A stretch of DNA of 64,000 bases from Notamacropus eugenii (Eukaryota; Chordata; Mammalia; Diprotodontia; Macropodidae). Below are positions 45,701 to 55,452 of the stretch, one piece after another. A program made the translations under genes and the position numbers. The stretch is from the NCBI RefSeq assembly GCF_028372415.1, contig NC_092873.1, positions 350,425,890 to 350,489,889 on the forward strand, in the 5' to 3' direction. Position 1 is the first letter of the stretch; every line of letters begins with the position of its first letter. The notes below the pieces were generated by a model, which saw nothing but the letters and a program-made list of their open reading frames with translations, searched no databases and was not told the origin of the DNA.

Positions 45701-48700
45701 GCTATAGGCAATCACTCTCTGGGCCTCAGTTTCTTAATTTGTAAAACAAACTTGATGGTCTCTAAGATTCCTTCCTATGGCAAAATAGAAAATGAAAATA
45801 TATACAATTCAGATGAGTCATGGTTCTGCTCCAGTCAATATGGTGGGGAGGGGGTGGGACACGAGTTAAACTTTGGAAGTGTGTAAATTTGGGGGGAAAG
45901 ACTATATTTACTCCCTTGGATTATTTTTTCTCTACTCTCCAAAGATGACAGCCGAGATGCCAGCCCCTCTGAACCTGCCAGTCCCACTACTGGCCTGGAC
46001 AAGAAGACACGTCGAAAATTTTTGGATCTGGGGTAAGGGAGTTTCCCAGGAATCTGAGGGTAGACTAACAGGCTACCCTTCTCAGTCTTGGGGGGACAGA
46101 TTATGAAGAGAATGAAGGGATCCAAACTTTTGAGGGTTCAATGCCGACATATATGGGTTTCTCATTCCCAGTCCCAAGGCACCCAGGTATCACCTTGGCC
46201 AAAAGCACATCAGCTACATTTTTCTTGGGTCTTCTCACAGGGTTACCCTGCGCAGGGCATCAACAGGCAAGAGCAGGAAGGAGAAAGGGAGTAACCGACT
46301 GTCCATGGGCAGCAGGTAATCCAATACCCAGTTGGTATCACTGGCCTGCCAGTGCCCTCCCTGATGCCACAAAATCCATGCCTTTTACATCAACCTAGAA
46401 CTCTCTGCTGGTGCCCTCTGACTGGCATTGTTTCTTTACAGGGAGTCAGTGGAAGGCTCTGGTCGAACAGGTGGCTCACCATTCCTGCCCTTCTCCTGGT
46501 TCACAGACAGCAGCAAAGGTTCTGCTTCTTCTGGGAGTACTGCTTCCCCAGCCTGCTCCCCCAAGCATGAAGGCTTCAGTCCTAAGAAGTCAGCTTCTCA
46601 GGTTAGCATGGCTGTCCTTGGCACTCCTAATCTCTTTAGGATTTTTCTTTGTGCCTAAAGATCCCCCCAACCCCCACCTTCAAAGTTTTATGCTCTCCAC
46701 TTGGTTGTCTCTTTTTTGTAATCCATTATCCCAAAGTTCCTCTGAGTTTCCACAGACTAGGTCTAGTTTTGTGGCTGTCCCTTCCAAATCATAATTTTTA
46801 GGCTCATGTTGCCTCCAACCACAGTTGCCCCTGGGAAATCTCAGAATAGAGCTCACCTATGGTTCATGTCAAATCCTCCACAAGCACTCAGGGTAACAAT
46901 GCATATTTCTGATATGGGGCAGTTTTTATTTCACTCCACAAAAAGTACAGGGAAAAAACCCACCAAGGCATAAAACACATAAAGGACCCAGAATAACCTA
47001 TAAACAATCATCAATACAGTTCTCATTCAGCAGTGAATTCTGCCTTCTCCACAGTTCAATATAGTCCCCTAGACTTATAGCATCCTGAACTCAGGAAATC
47101 TCCTCATATTCCTGTGGGTCCCACTCCCATTTAAAAGACCCATCTGGACTGATGGTACTCCTTGAGGGCTTGGGCTCCCCCAAAGGGACGTATACTTAGC
47201 ATCACAAGGAAAGTAACACCTCTAACATTCTGGGGAGTCTTACTTTTTTCCTAGATATTCATACAGGCATCTAACTCTATGGCACCAGCCTGAGGGTTTG
47301 GATTTTTCATTTCTCTCCAACTCAAAGAAAAAGTATTTGGAGTTGCATTCCAAGGCACAACTTTCTCTTTGGATCTGCACTGTGCAAACAACTAAATTAT
47401 TAGCAGAAGGCAAACACTGTCTTTTCCTCTACCATATCACAACTTAGTTCCAGGCTGCTACTCCTAACTACAGAGAAGTTAGATCCTCTGCTAGGTCCCC
47501 TTTTCTCTCTAGAAGGGTGGCTCTCTGAACTCAAATTTGGGTTTGTGGGTGATGCGATCCCAAGTGATGGCACTGCTCAGCATCTCCCCTTCTTTCTAAA
47601 AGGTTGCATTCTAGAATTTTCTTCTCTTTGCAATGTACTGTCACAGCTCAGGAGCTCTCCCTTCCCTTGATAGAAGGTTGGTTTCACCACCACCCTCCTC
47701 AAAATGTCCCCTTCTCTATCCAGGAGATTGGGTTTCAGCAGCTTTCTTCACAGAGCACATAATAATCCTCCATAGCTACCATCTTGGGCTGAGATGGTAT
47801 TCCTCCACCTCTGCAAGGCTGGGGCCAGAAATGTGTTTCAAGGAGCTCTTCCCTTGGTCTCATGGGCAAGAACATAACCTTAATATCTATGTGCCTCTGT
47901 CCCAAAGTGGACATTGGTGGTTTGGGCAGTATGATAAAATGGAGAGAGCACTAGCTCTGAAAACAGAGCACCTGGATTCAAATCCTCCTTCAGACACTAC
48001 CTGGGTGACCTTGAGAAAGGCATATAACCTTCCAGGATTTCCATGTTCCCATCTGTAAAGTGAGAGGAATTAGAGTAGATGTCTCCTGAGATCCCTTCAA
48101 GCACTAGATCAATGATCCTATGACCATTCCTCACCCCCTACTTCCCAAACAAAAGTCTGATCTTAGCTCTGCAGTCCTTTCCAGAAAAATAAAGGTCAAA
48201 GAGTTGAGTTTTTAAGGAAGGTCCTCTTTTATAGGTCAGTACAAAATCATTGAGGACAGCTAGTGATAGAGGGCCTGGTCTGGAGTCAGGAAGACCTGAG
48301 TTCAAATTCAACCTCAGACACTTACTAGCTGGGCAAGTCAATTAATCCTGTTCATATCAATTTCCTCATCTGTCAAATGAGTTGGAGGAGGAAATGGCAA
48401 ACTACTCCAGTATCTTTGCCAAGAAAATCCTAAATGGGGTCATGAAGAGTCAGACATGACTGAAATGACCGAACAACAACAAAACTGATGAATGATTCCT
48501 TCTATGAAAATCTAAGTCAATTCAATTGATTATCAATATATTCACACTGAATTGAGAATGGCTCAAATGAGTATACCAACCTTCTTTTTAGGTTTAGGCT
48601 TACCATCCTCTTTAAGTTCATCAGGGATCTCCAAAGATCATCCCCTGTACCTGAGAGTCCAGTTTTACTCCCACTTATTACAAGAAGCCTTACTACACCC

Positions 48701-50912
48701 TCACTAGCCCAAGTCCACAGTATTATCTTCTCTGCTATCCTATAGCATCCCCTTCTTCATGCCCATTTATAATATCTTTCCACATCAAATGGGACAATTT
48801 ACCTAAGATATTGTGTAAACCTTAAAAGAGAAGGTCCAAACCTGAGGTTTCATTTGTATAGGCAACTCTTGTTACTAGCCTTGTCTGTGGTCTCAAGACA
48901 GCTCCTCAGAACACTGAGAGGTTAAATAATTTGCCCAGGGTTGAGTTGAGACTTGAACCCATGTCTTTTTGTCCACTGTAGCATGTTGCCTCTGACCTTA
49001 AAGACTCTACAAATGTCAGTTGCTATTGTCAGCAACAGCATTACTACTATTCCTCCCAAATAGACCATAAGCTCCTGGAGAATGGAGACCAAGTTTTATA
49101 TGTCCATGCCCATTCTTTCTTGTACTAATTTTCATTCCTGACTCCCTTTCCCCTCAACACACACATCAAAAAAAAAAAAAAAAAAAAAAAAAACTTCAAC
49201 CCAGGATTTTCAGTACCAGAAGGAATAAAGTTCTCTGAAGGGCAGATGAAAAGCATGCAGGAACACCTGCAGGCACCAGTGTCAGTTCGATCCCTGAACA
49301 TTTCCTCCTCAGGAATCCACCCTGAGTGACGATGACTCCACACCTCCCAGCAGCAGCCCTAAGATACTGAGCAGCTCACGACCAGACCCCAAGTGCTCCT
49401 ACCCTTACCACACATTATCCCAGTCCTCTGATGAGGTGAGTTCTGGTCATGGACCCAGGGTATGGTGGAGGGAGAGGGTGTGAAGACCCCATTTCTAGAT
49501 GGGACCTGTCCATGGTCCTGAATATGGATTCCAAAACAAAATAGTGACCTAATCCATTACCTGAAGATTACTACCCCACCCCACCCCCAAGTCTCTCTGG
49601 TACAAAATTAGGATGGGTGAAAAGGCCATGGTAGAAACATCCCCATTCCCTCATTCTTTTTCTCTTTCCCCACCACCCAGTTCCTGGATGAGCCACTTCC
49701 AACTGCCAATCACTGGACTAGTCAACAAGTGGGCCAGTGGCTAGAGAGTCTCAACTTGGATCAGTACACTGCCGAGTTTGCAGCTAGACAAGTGGATGGA
49801 CAGCAGCTGTTGCAACTGGATGGGGGGAAATTGAAGGTTTGAGAGAGGAGATATCCCTGTGTGGGTGGGCCTGGCACATCAAGACCTGTGACCCCAGCTT
49901 ATTTCCTGGATCGACAGACCTCCAGTGAAGGTCTTTAGTCTGACTTTAGACTCTGATCTCTTCTCATTCCACTTGTACACTTGCCTATATGGAAAGGGAA
50001 GGGTTCCAAGGCCCATTTTGGCACTGAGAAATCACTGAAGGCTGAGGACTAGCTGGGATAAGGAGAGTCTTCCCACTCTTAATTATTCAGTTGATTCTGA
50101 GCAGGGTAGGCTATATGCTAGGCAGATGTCTGAGCCTTGGCCTCCAGTTAAAGTCCTTCCTCTGGGTAAGTTATCCACCAAGTCCTAGATACCTCTGGCC
50201 TGACATTCCATTCTCAGGTTGAAGCCAGTAGAAGTGGTGGTGGTGGTGGTGGTGGTGAGGAGAATGACATATATTGACCTATGATCTCTGCCCAAGGAGT
50301 TGGTTTTTTTTAACTTGTGCTCTAAAATTTCTGCCCAACTGCACGGGAGGGACAGGACTCTAGATGCTTCTAACTCTCTGGAAGGGGATAGTGGAAAGGA
50401 CTTTTGAGATCTCCTGTTGGTAGGTGGGCCAGGAAATGCCAAAGGGAGGTGACAAAATTGGTGGGTAGAGTGGGGAAAAGATGTTATATACAAGTCCTTT
50501 CCTATCCTCTCTCTGAATTTCTATAGCTAGAATGGTTTCTCACCAAGGTCCAAGTGGGCAGAAAGGGAATTGAGCTGCTTCAAGCTGGGCATAGGTTGTA
50601 CTTCAGAGAAGACATAGTGAAGGTATTAAGATTGAGGAAAGTTGAAGGTTCTTCCTTATTCTCCCTTAAAAGAGCATCACTGAGCCAAATCGCTAGGTAA
50701 GGGATAGCTAACATCTTTGTTGCTCCTCAAATGCGTATTTTCCCTAAATTTCCTAGAGCCTGGGGCTCAGCAACTCCCATGATCGGGCACTGGTGAAACG
50801 GAAGCTAAAGGAGCTGGTGGCAGCAGCTGAGAAGGAGAGAAAGGCTCAGGAGAAGGCTGAACGGCAGCGGGAGAAGCAGAAGCGCAAAGAGGCTGAAGCT
50901 CGAAAAAGCTAG
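39656..50912 (+). CDS. SAMD14: Sterile alpha motif domain-containing protein 14, complete CDS
   Basis: SAMD14 is a cytoplasmic SAM-domain adaptor linked in mouse to KIT/SCF signalling in erythroid progenitors and to actin capping protein. Join: 39656-39695, 43056-43222, 44769-45057, 45945-46032, 46241-46315, 46442-46601, 49313-49435, 49681-49836, 50757-50912. All junctions are GT-AG and in phase. The sum is 417 codons plus stop, equal to human. It starts MASSKLQDTEEVF. Residues about 35-52 are basic (KGRRHRPSRSRLRDS), resembling a capping-protein-interaction motif. The middle is Ser/Pro-rich and probably disordered. The SAM domain runs from about 323 to 388 (HWTSQQVGQWLESLN ... LGLSNSHDRALVKRKLKEL). 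The end is a charged helix (EKERKAQEKAERQREKQKRK). It follows PPP1R9B on the same strand and converges with PDK2. A possible extra exon lies at 50527. Identity is from recalled protein sequence. Confidence 0.96.
39696..43055 (+). other. SAMD14: SAMD14 intron 2: repeats and microsatellites
   Basis: MIR-like SINEs at about 40590-40760, 41625-41900 (+) and 42165-42310 (-); an ancient LINE piece at 40475-40560; (CCTT)n at about 40830-40905; (TCTCTG)n at 41265-41366; (GATA)n at 42657-42737. 39696-40475 holds nothing recognisable. Confidence 0.75.
42657..42737 (+). repeat. (GATA)n tetranucleotide repeat
   Basis: About 20 near-perfect GATA units, about 320 bp left of SAMD14 coding exon 2. Confidence 0.95.
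43056..43222 (+). CDS. SAMD14: SAMD14 coding exon 2 (basic motif)
   Basis: Acceptor gatacag, donor gtcaag|gtcaga. Encodes DLDSVIPETVRLDSSLHKAR, then the basic KGRRHRPSRSRLRDS segment and an acidic EEGDGPEGPG tail. Confidence 0.95.
43223..44768 (+). other. SAMD14: SAMD14 intron 3: old repeats
   Basis: 43290-43400 L2-type tail; 43400-43720 ancient LINE-type repeat (gatcagggaagccttcttag); an A-run near 43738; (TA)n near 43790; 43880-44095 antisense MIR-like SINE. 44240-44768 has no recognised element. Confidence 0.6.
44769..45057 (+). CDS. SAMD14: SAMD14 coding exon 3 (Ser/Pro-rich)
   Basis: Acceptor ccggcag, donor gcgaag|gtgaga. A GC-rich 289-bp exon starting VTDGCGSPLHRLRSPLHS and containing LRRSLDEDEPPPSP and SAPSSDSSPSFVRRH. 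Other long frames through it are GC-driven shadows. Confidence 0.94.
45324..45543 (-). mobile_element. hAT-like MITE, copy 4
   Basis: Ends caggggtgtgctgg and ccagcacaacctca, with flanks gatactgg / ggtagtgg (6 of 8 identical). The interior taacattttctcccaaact and tcttaaggctaaacaatc is the reverse complement of copies 1 and 2. Lies in SAMD14 intron 4. 45575-45800 to its right is an ancient LINE piece plus MIR-like fragment. Confidence 0.75.
45945..46032 (+). CDS. SAMD14: SAMD14 coding exon 4
   Basis: Acceptor ctccaaag, donor tctggg|gtaagg. Encodes DDSRDASPSEPASP then GLDKKTRRKFLDL. Confidence 0.94.
46241..46315 (+). CDS. SAMD14: SAMD14 coding exon 5
   Basis: Acceptor tctcacag, donor ggcagcag|gtaatc. 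Encodes GVTLRRASTGKSRKEKGSN then RLSMGS, a basic, potentially phosphorylatable stretch. Confidence 0.94.
46442..46601 (+). CDS. SAMD14: SAMD14 coding exon 6
   Basis: Acceptor tttacag, donor tctcag|gttagc. Encodes RESVEGSGRTGGSPFLPFSW through SPKHEGFSPKKSASQ. Confidence 0.94.
46602..49312 (+). other. SAMD14: SAMD14 intron 7 (between coding exons 6 and 7)
   Basis: 46880-47920 is a stretch of about 1 kb I cannot classify. Then come MIR-like + (47930-48130), full-length Mar1-like + (48250-48484), MIR-like - (48900-49030), an L2 tail (49060-49130) and an A26 run at 49168-49193. Confidence 0.6.
48250..48484 (+). mobile_element. Mar1-like CORE-SINE, full length
   Basis: Runs from gacagctagtgatagagg through aagacctgagttcaaattc and tttgccaagaaaatcctaaa to gactgaaatgaccgaacaac plus an AAC-rich tail. 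Confidence 0.85.
49313..49435 (+). CDS. SAMD14: SAMD14 coding exon 7
   Basis: Acceptor ctcctcag, donor gatgag|gtgagt. 41 codons, phase 0/0: ESTLSDDDSTPPSSSPKI through YPYHTLSQSSDE. The preceding 2.7-kb intron carries several repeats. Confidence 0.94.
49681..49836 (+). CDS. SAMD14: SAMD14 coding exon 8 (SAM domain, first part)
   Basis: Acceptor ccacccag. 52 codons, phase 0/0: FLDEPLPTANHWTSQQ through QLLQLDGGKLK. Helices 1-4 of SAM. The donor is weak (ttgaag|gtttga), which matters for the candidate cassette exon downstream. Confidence 0.95.
50527..50622 (+). CDS. SAMD14: Candidate alternative cassette exon of SAMD14 (32 codons)
   Basis: A 96-bp open segment in phase 0/0 is preceded by a long pyrimidine tract and tctatag and followed by gtgaag|gtatta. 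It would insert LEWFLTKVQVGR ... RLYFREDIVK between K366 and S367, inside the SAM domain, without shifting the frame, giving 449 residues. No homologue is recalled. Splice signals and openness are seen directly; use as an exon is inference. Confidence 0.35.
50757..50912 (+). CDS. SAMD14: SAMD14 terminal coding exon (SAM end and charged helix)
   Basis: Acceptor tttcctag. Encodes SLGLSNSHDRALVKRKLKEL, then the charged C-terminal helix ending EARKS, with TAG at 50910-50912. Confidence 0.95.
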   Translation, partial: SLGLSNSHDRALVKRKLKELVAAAEKERKAQEKAERQREKQKRKEAEARKS

Positions 50913-51207
50913 AGGCTCCCAGGCTAGGAGCAAAGACCATGCATGACTCCCTGCCTGCTGGGGCAGGGGTCCCCCACACTCTACTTCCCCCAGCTCAGGG
51001 GGAGGGAGGAGGAACCACAGGACCTCTGGGAGAAAGGGGGAATGAAGGCGTGAAAGCTTGGACCAGCCCCAAAGTCCCACCCCAAAGGGGCACACATTCC
51101 CATCCACACCCCTCTCAGTACCCCTGGCAAAACCCCAAGAAGGGACCCTACTTACTAAAAGAGGGCTCCCTGGGGAAGAAGCAGAATAAAGCCTATTTCA
51201 AAGACAT
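50913..51207 (+). other. SAMD14: SAMD14 3' UTR
   Basis: A short 3' UTR of about 290 bp runs to just past the AATAAA at 51185. The cleavage site is estimated 15-20 bases downstream. Confidence 0.75.
51185..51190 (+). promoter_or_regulatory. SAMD14: Canonical poly(A) signal AATAAA of SAMD14
   Basis: gcagAATAAAgcc lies 273 bases after the stop codon, followed by a T-rich element (cattttgacattgagttg). Confidence 0.8.
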
Positions 51208-54200
51208 TTTGACATTGAGTTGAGGATAGGGACATCTCTAAAGTCCTCAGACTCCGAGGAGTTAAGAATAATATCCAATGAGAAGGACTAGGGGCCAACT
51301 TGGTGTCCCATATTACAAAAATATTGTTGGTTGGGGTGGTAACAGGACCAGATTATTACTCCTGTTTCTGGCTTAGGGTTACTCTTGTGGGGAGGGAAGG
51401 AACTTGAAGGAAAATTTGCTGGGATTAACCTTTGTATGACTTCTGCATCCACAAAGAGGTCTACACTCCCCCAGAAAGGGAAGACATAGACAACAGTAAA
51501 TCAGATCAAGGGTGGAAACCAAGCCAGATTAAAAGAGAAAAATCCGGGAAATCATTAAGAGACCTTAAAATACTTAAGGAGTTTGAGAGGAGAAAAGATG
51601 GGTTCTCTCCCATTTTCTGACACCTGAATTAAGGAGAAGGGTGATTACATTTTTGTCAGCCCTCTATTTAGTGCCCCTGATCTTTGGATTTCAGCTGAGC
51701 TCTGGTCTGACTTAGGACTCAAAACCAACCCCTTGGTTTTTATTTCCTCTTCCTCCTAGGGATGGTGATGGTGGGGAGAGGACATCTGGGCACTCTGAAG
51801 ACAGAGTAGCATCTCAATATCTGTTAGCCAAGGTAGAGCTGTAAGTAGGGAGGGGGCAACCAAAAGTTAGAGGGCAACAAAAGAACTTGTATTCCTTCAA
51901 CAACCAGAAGCAATGAGCTTAGCATCTAGTTAGCAAAAGTAACTGGTTGCAATAGGAAGTTATCAGATGTGAGCTTGCTCAACCTCACTCCCCCCACTCC
52001 AGGTGAGCTTCTGACCAGCCCAGTCCCAAATTGCTCCTTTTGGTGTCCCAAGATCTTTGTCTCCCCTGTCCCCATGAAAGTGTCTTGGGGGTGTCTCCAC
52101 CCACAAGGCCTTGTGTGTCAAGGTCCAAAGTTTTTCATGCGGCGATCTCCATCGACTGTCTTTAAAAGTTAGTCTGAGGGCTCACTTCTTGCTAGCAAAG
52201 TTGCTCTAAAGGGCCCAGTCCCACTTTAGAACCTACAGTGTGTGTGTGTGTGTGTGTGTGTGGGAGACGAGGTACTGTTGGATCACACCTCATAATCTCC
52301 AGGGTCTCCTTTCTGAGGGAATGGTTTAATCATGGAACTTTAGAACTGGAAATGATGGACATAGCCAGAGAGCAGCCAGCAGAGGGCACCAAAGTGCCCT
52401 CAGGGATGGGCAGGGCCCACTCCTTCCCTCAGGATTGGTAGAAGAGGGGGCAGGGTTAGTAGTTCTTGTGGCAACGTGCCAAGAACCAGCTTGTGCCCTT
52501 GTTAGGAAATGTCACAATGGCAGGACATAGGCTAAGCAATAGACATCTGCCTCACCAACCCTGTGCCCAAATGCCCAAAGCCTTCATCCAAGGACCAGGG
52601 ACAATGTTATCTTTCCTCTAGGAACCAGTAGCAGGTGTGAGAAAGAAATGACTAAGAGAGAAATGGGAGACTAACCAGGACAGATCTGGAACAACAGATA
52701 GACTCCCCTTTTGGACCTGGAAATCTTCCTCCAAACAGCTGGCTGTGTCCCCTGGCTGGGCTGGGGACTGGTCTCTAAAGGGGGTATTCTCCACTTACTG
52801 CTGTGTACCCTGACACAGAAGGACCTCAGTTCCTGCTCTGCTGTTCTCGTCCCTCCTTTGGTTAAAGGAGTGGTGAGAGGAAGCGAGCAAGAACCGCATT
52901 TGAATTCTCCCCCTACTGTGTAACCTTGGGCAAATCACCAAACACTCTGAGTCTTAATTTGTTAAAATTGCTGGTGGGGAGGGGGGGTGAGTAGAATTGG
53001 ATGATTTCCAATATTCCCTTCTCCTAAATATTCCTATTTGGGTGGCCACTGTAGGTAAGAAACACAACAAACTAGACTGTTTGGGAAAGCCTCACTTCAA
53101 GCCTAAGTGATTCTGCTCATGAGATAGAATGGTACTGTGGAGAAACATCAGATTTAGTCGGAGGGCCTGGGTTCAAATAACAGCTCTATTACTTAGTGTG
53201 TGACCTGGGGAAGACTTTTCCCCCTAGAGGCCTCAGTTTCCTTATTCATTAAATGAGGTGTTTGGATTAGATATTCCCTAAAAGTCCTTTCAACTTGGAC
53301 AATTCTCCAGTTCCGTATAGGTAACGAAGGCTGTTGTGCACACTCAAGACAGCATACTAGAACTGTCTTTCAAAGGTTAGGCCATTGGTATTGTGTAAGT
53401 GATGCATATGACCTAGATATTGGATCTGTTAGACTATCTTAGACTATCCCATGTGTCTTTCAGGGAGTTAGGGGTGTGATATGTTGTGCCTGTTACAGGA
53501 TTTCGTGAGATGTGGGTGAGTGGGAGGGCTTGGTCTAGAGGCACTGTCCCCATCCCTCTCCACTGCCTCCCACCACCACTAGTAAGTGACCAAACTGGAA
53601 ATTTCATTGAATCTCCTTTTTACCAGGCATCGCTAGGAGGTACATACAATTTTAACCTCTCATGTGCAGGACAGCTGAGAGGGAGGGGGTAAAGCCGCCT
53701 CAGGGATACAAAACTAGATATGTACATACAGTTCGGGGGGAGCAAGCCACACCAAGCACAAGGGTGGTTTGGGGAGGAAGAAGAGGGCAGGGATCACAGA
53801 AGGGGAGTCCAAGGGACTGCAGCTGCTCAGGCAGGATGGGTACAAGTGCTAGAGAGCCTGGACCAAGGAGGGAGAGAAAAACACTGCTTAGGGAGAGGGG
53901 CTGATGTACTCTGGGAAGGCTGGTACTTGAGGGTGTCCTTAGACTCTTTCAAAAGGAGTCTTCCCACTAGACCAACATCTGCTCCAATGTCCCTGGGGTG
54001 AAGGGACTCACCCATCCACTCACATTTCTGTCTTTATCAACCCCAGGGAAGTTGGAAGCCTGATAGGTCCATCAGCATAGTGGATGCCATAGTGGCCAGA
54101 GCCTCTCTGCTCCACTTCTCCTTGCTGGTGTCCTTTCTTTTCTTTGGCCCCAGCCTCCCCCAGGCCTTTCCTAACACTGATAAGAGCCCAACCCCTGGGA

Positions 54201-54219
54201 AGAGAGAGGAAGAGGAAGA

Positions 54220-54271
<52 letters not shown>

Positions 54272-54283
54272 GAGACAGAGAGA

Positions 54284-54324
<41 letters not shown>

Positions 54325-54599
54325 TCTGTGTGTGTCTGTGTGTGTGTCTGTGTGTCTATGTGCCTATGTGTCTGTGCGTGCATGCGTAATGGCTCAAAGG
54401 AGAAGGAAAAGGAAAGCTGAGGGGTCCAGATGGAAGACCTACAGAAATTGGATGAGTGGCAAGGCACCCAGAATACTGCCCCACTCCCCAGGTTGAGAAG
54501 CGACAGATTTTGTCTTCGGTGGGGTTACCACCTTTGAATTACCATTGGGACACCCCCCCATGGAAGATATGCTAGAGACCTTAAGGGAGTTACCAAGGG
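51208..54599. other. SAMD14-PDK2 convergent interval
   Basis: No coding gene was recognised. Contents: (TG)n at 52238-52262; MIR-like fragments at about 52890-52970 and 53110-53320 (+); (GA)n/(GACA)n at 54213-54324 running into (TG)n to about 54363. Possible minus-strand poly(A) signals for PDK2 are AATAAA (51739-51744) and ATTAAA (52325-52330), both far from the stop. Confidence 0.6.
54213..54363. repeat. Compound (GA)n-(GACA)n-(TG)n microsatellite
   Basis: Purine GA/GACA repeats for about 110 bp pass directly into TG repeats. It lies about 1 kb downstream of the PDK2 stop. Confidence 0.95.
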
Positions 54600-55235
54600 G
54601 AAGACAGATCTGGGGGCCACTGTGGTGAGACCTTCACTGCCAGTGGGGCATCAAGGAGAATCCACACCTCTTACTTGGGGTGACAGAGGGGTAAGAGGAA
54701 GGTCACCAGGGACACCACTCCAGGGGTCTCTATGGTGACGGAGATTGGCACCTAGAGGCCACTGAAGTGAAAGAATCATCCCAGTTGCCAAGGAAAAAAA
54801 TATATCATCAAGGAGACCCTCTTCCCTTGGAGTAGTGGAGGGGGCGGGGAGAAGTCACTAGGTAGATCACTCTAGGGGTCTACCCAGGAGTCTCTATTGA
54901 GACAAAGATTGGCACCTGGGGGCCACTGTAGTGAAGGCACCACTACAATTGCCATAGAAACAGTCAGGTTATCAGGGGGGGGCTCTTCCCTGCCCCTCCC
55001 TGCAACTTGAGATAGTTAGGGTAGAGGGGAAGATCTAAAAGGATGAATCTCCCAGGGGTCTTAATAGAAACAGAAATTGGCACCTGGGGGCCGGTATAGT
55101 AAAGGGCATCACCATAATTTCCATGGAAACAGAGACAGGTCAACAGGGCGACATACCCCCAACCCCTTAGGGTTGTGGATATAGGGGGAAGGTCAACAGG
55201 GTGACCAGTCCCTAAAGAGATCCATCTGTCCTCAT
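54600..55235 (-). repeat. Four-unit degenerate tandem repeat downstream of PDK2 stop
   Basis: The landmark cctgggggccactgtagtg and variants recur at about 54611, 54752, 54916 and 55083 (+ strand), with attggcacct at 54744, 54908 and 55076. The spacings are about 141, 164 and 168 bp. Each unit also carries a tgccatggaaacag-like segment and an aggggtct boundary. If the PDK2 3' UTR extends this far the repeat is transcribed. Confidence 0.75.
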
Positions 55236-55311
55236 GGTCATCACTGCAAAGCCAGGAGGGGACTTGCCAGCAATGGGAACCCTCCAAAGGCCTCCTCCAC
55301 TGGCAGCCTAT

Positions 55312-55452
55312 CTAGCTGACTCGGTAGGTGGATGTGTTCTTGGGTTCTGTACTGGGCACACACCAGTCGCCTGCCTCCTGGATAGTCTGGTAATGACGCC
55401 ATGCTGATTTGTTGTAGACGGGCAGGCGTTCCACAGAATCTGTTGATAGGGC
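55312..55452 (-). CDS. PDK2: PDK2 terminal coding exon
   Basis: Acceptor (minus) ttcccaacag. Encodes [20 protein letters not shown] through EAGDWCVPS and ends STYRVS then stop. Contains the DW motif. Confidence 0.96.
   Translation of the reverse strand, partial: ALSTDSVERLPVYNKSAWRHYQTIQEAGDWCVPSTEPKNTSTYRVS

Noticed and set aside
46880-47920. Possible long terminal repeat of an endogenous retrovirus
   Set aside because: No recognisable paired termini, primer-binding site or family signature; left as unclassified.
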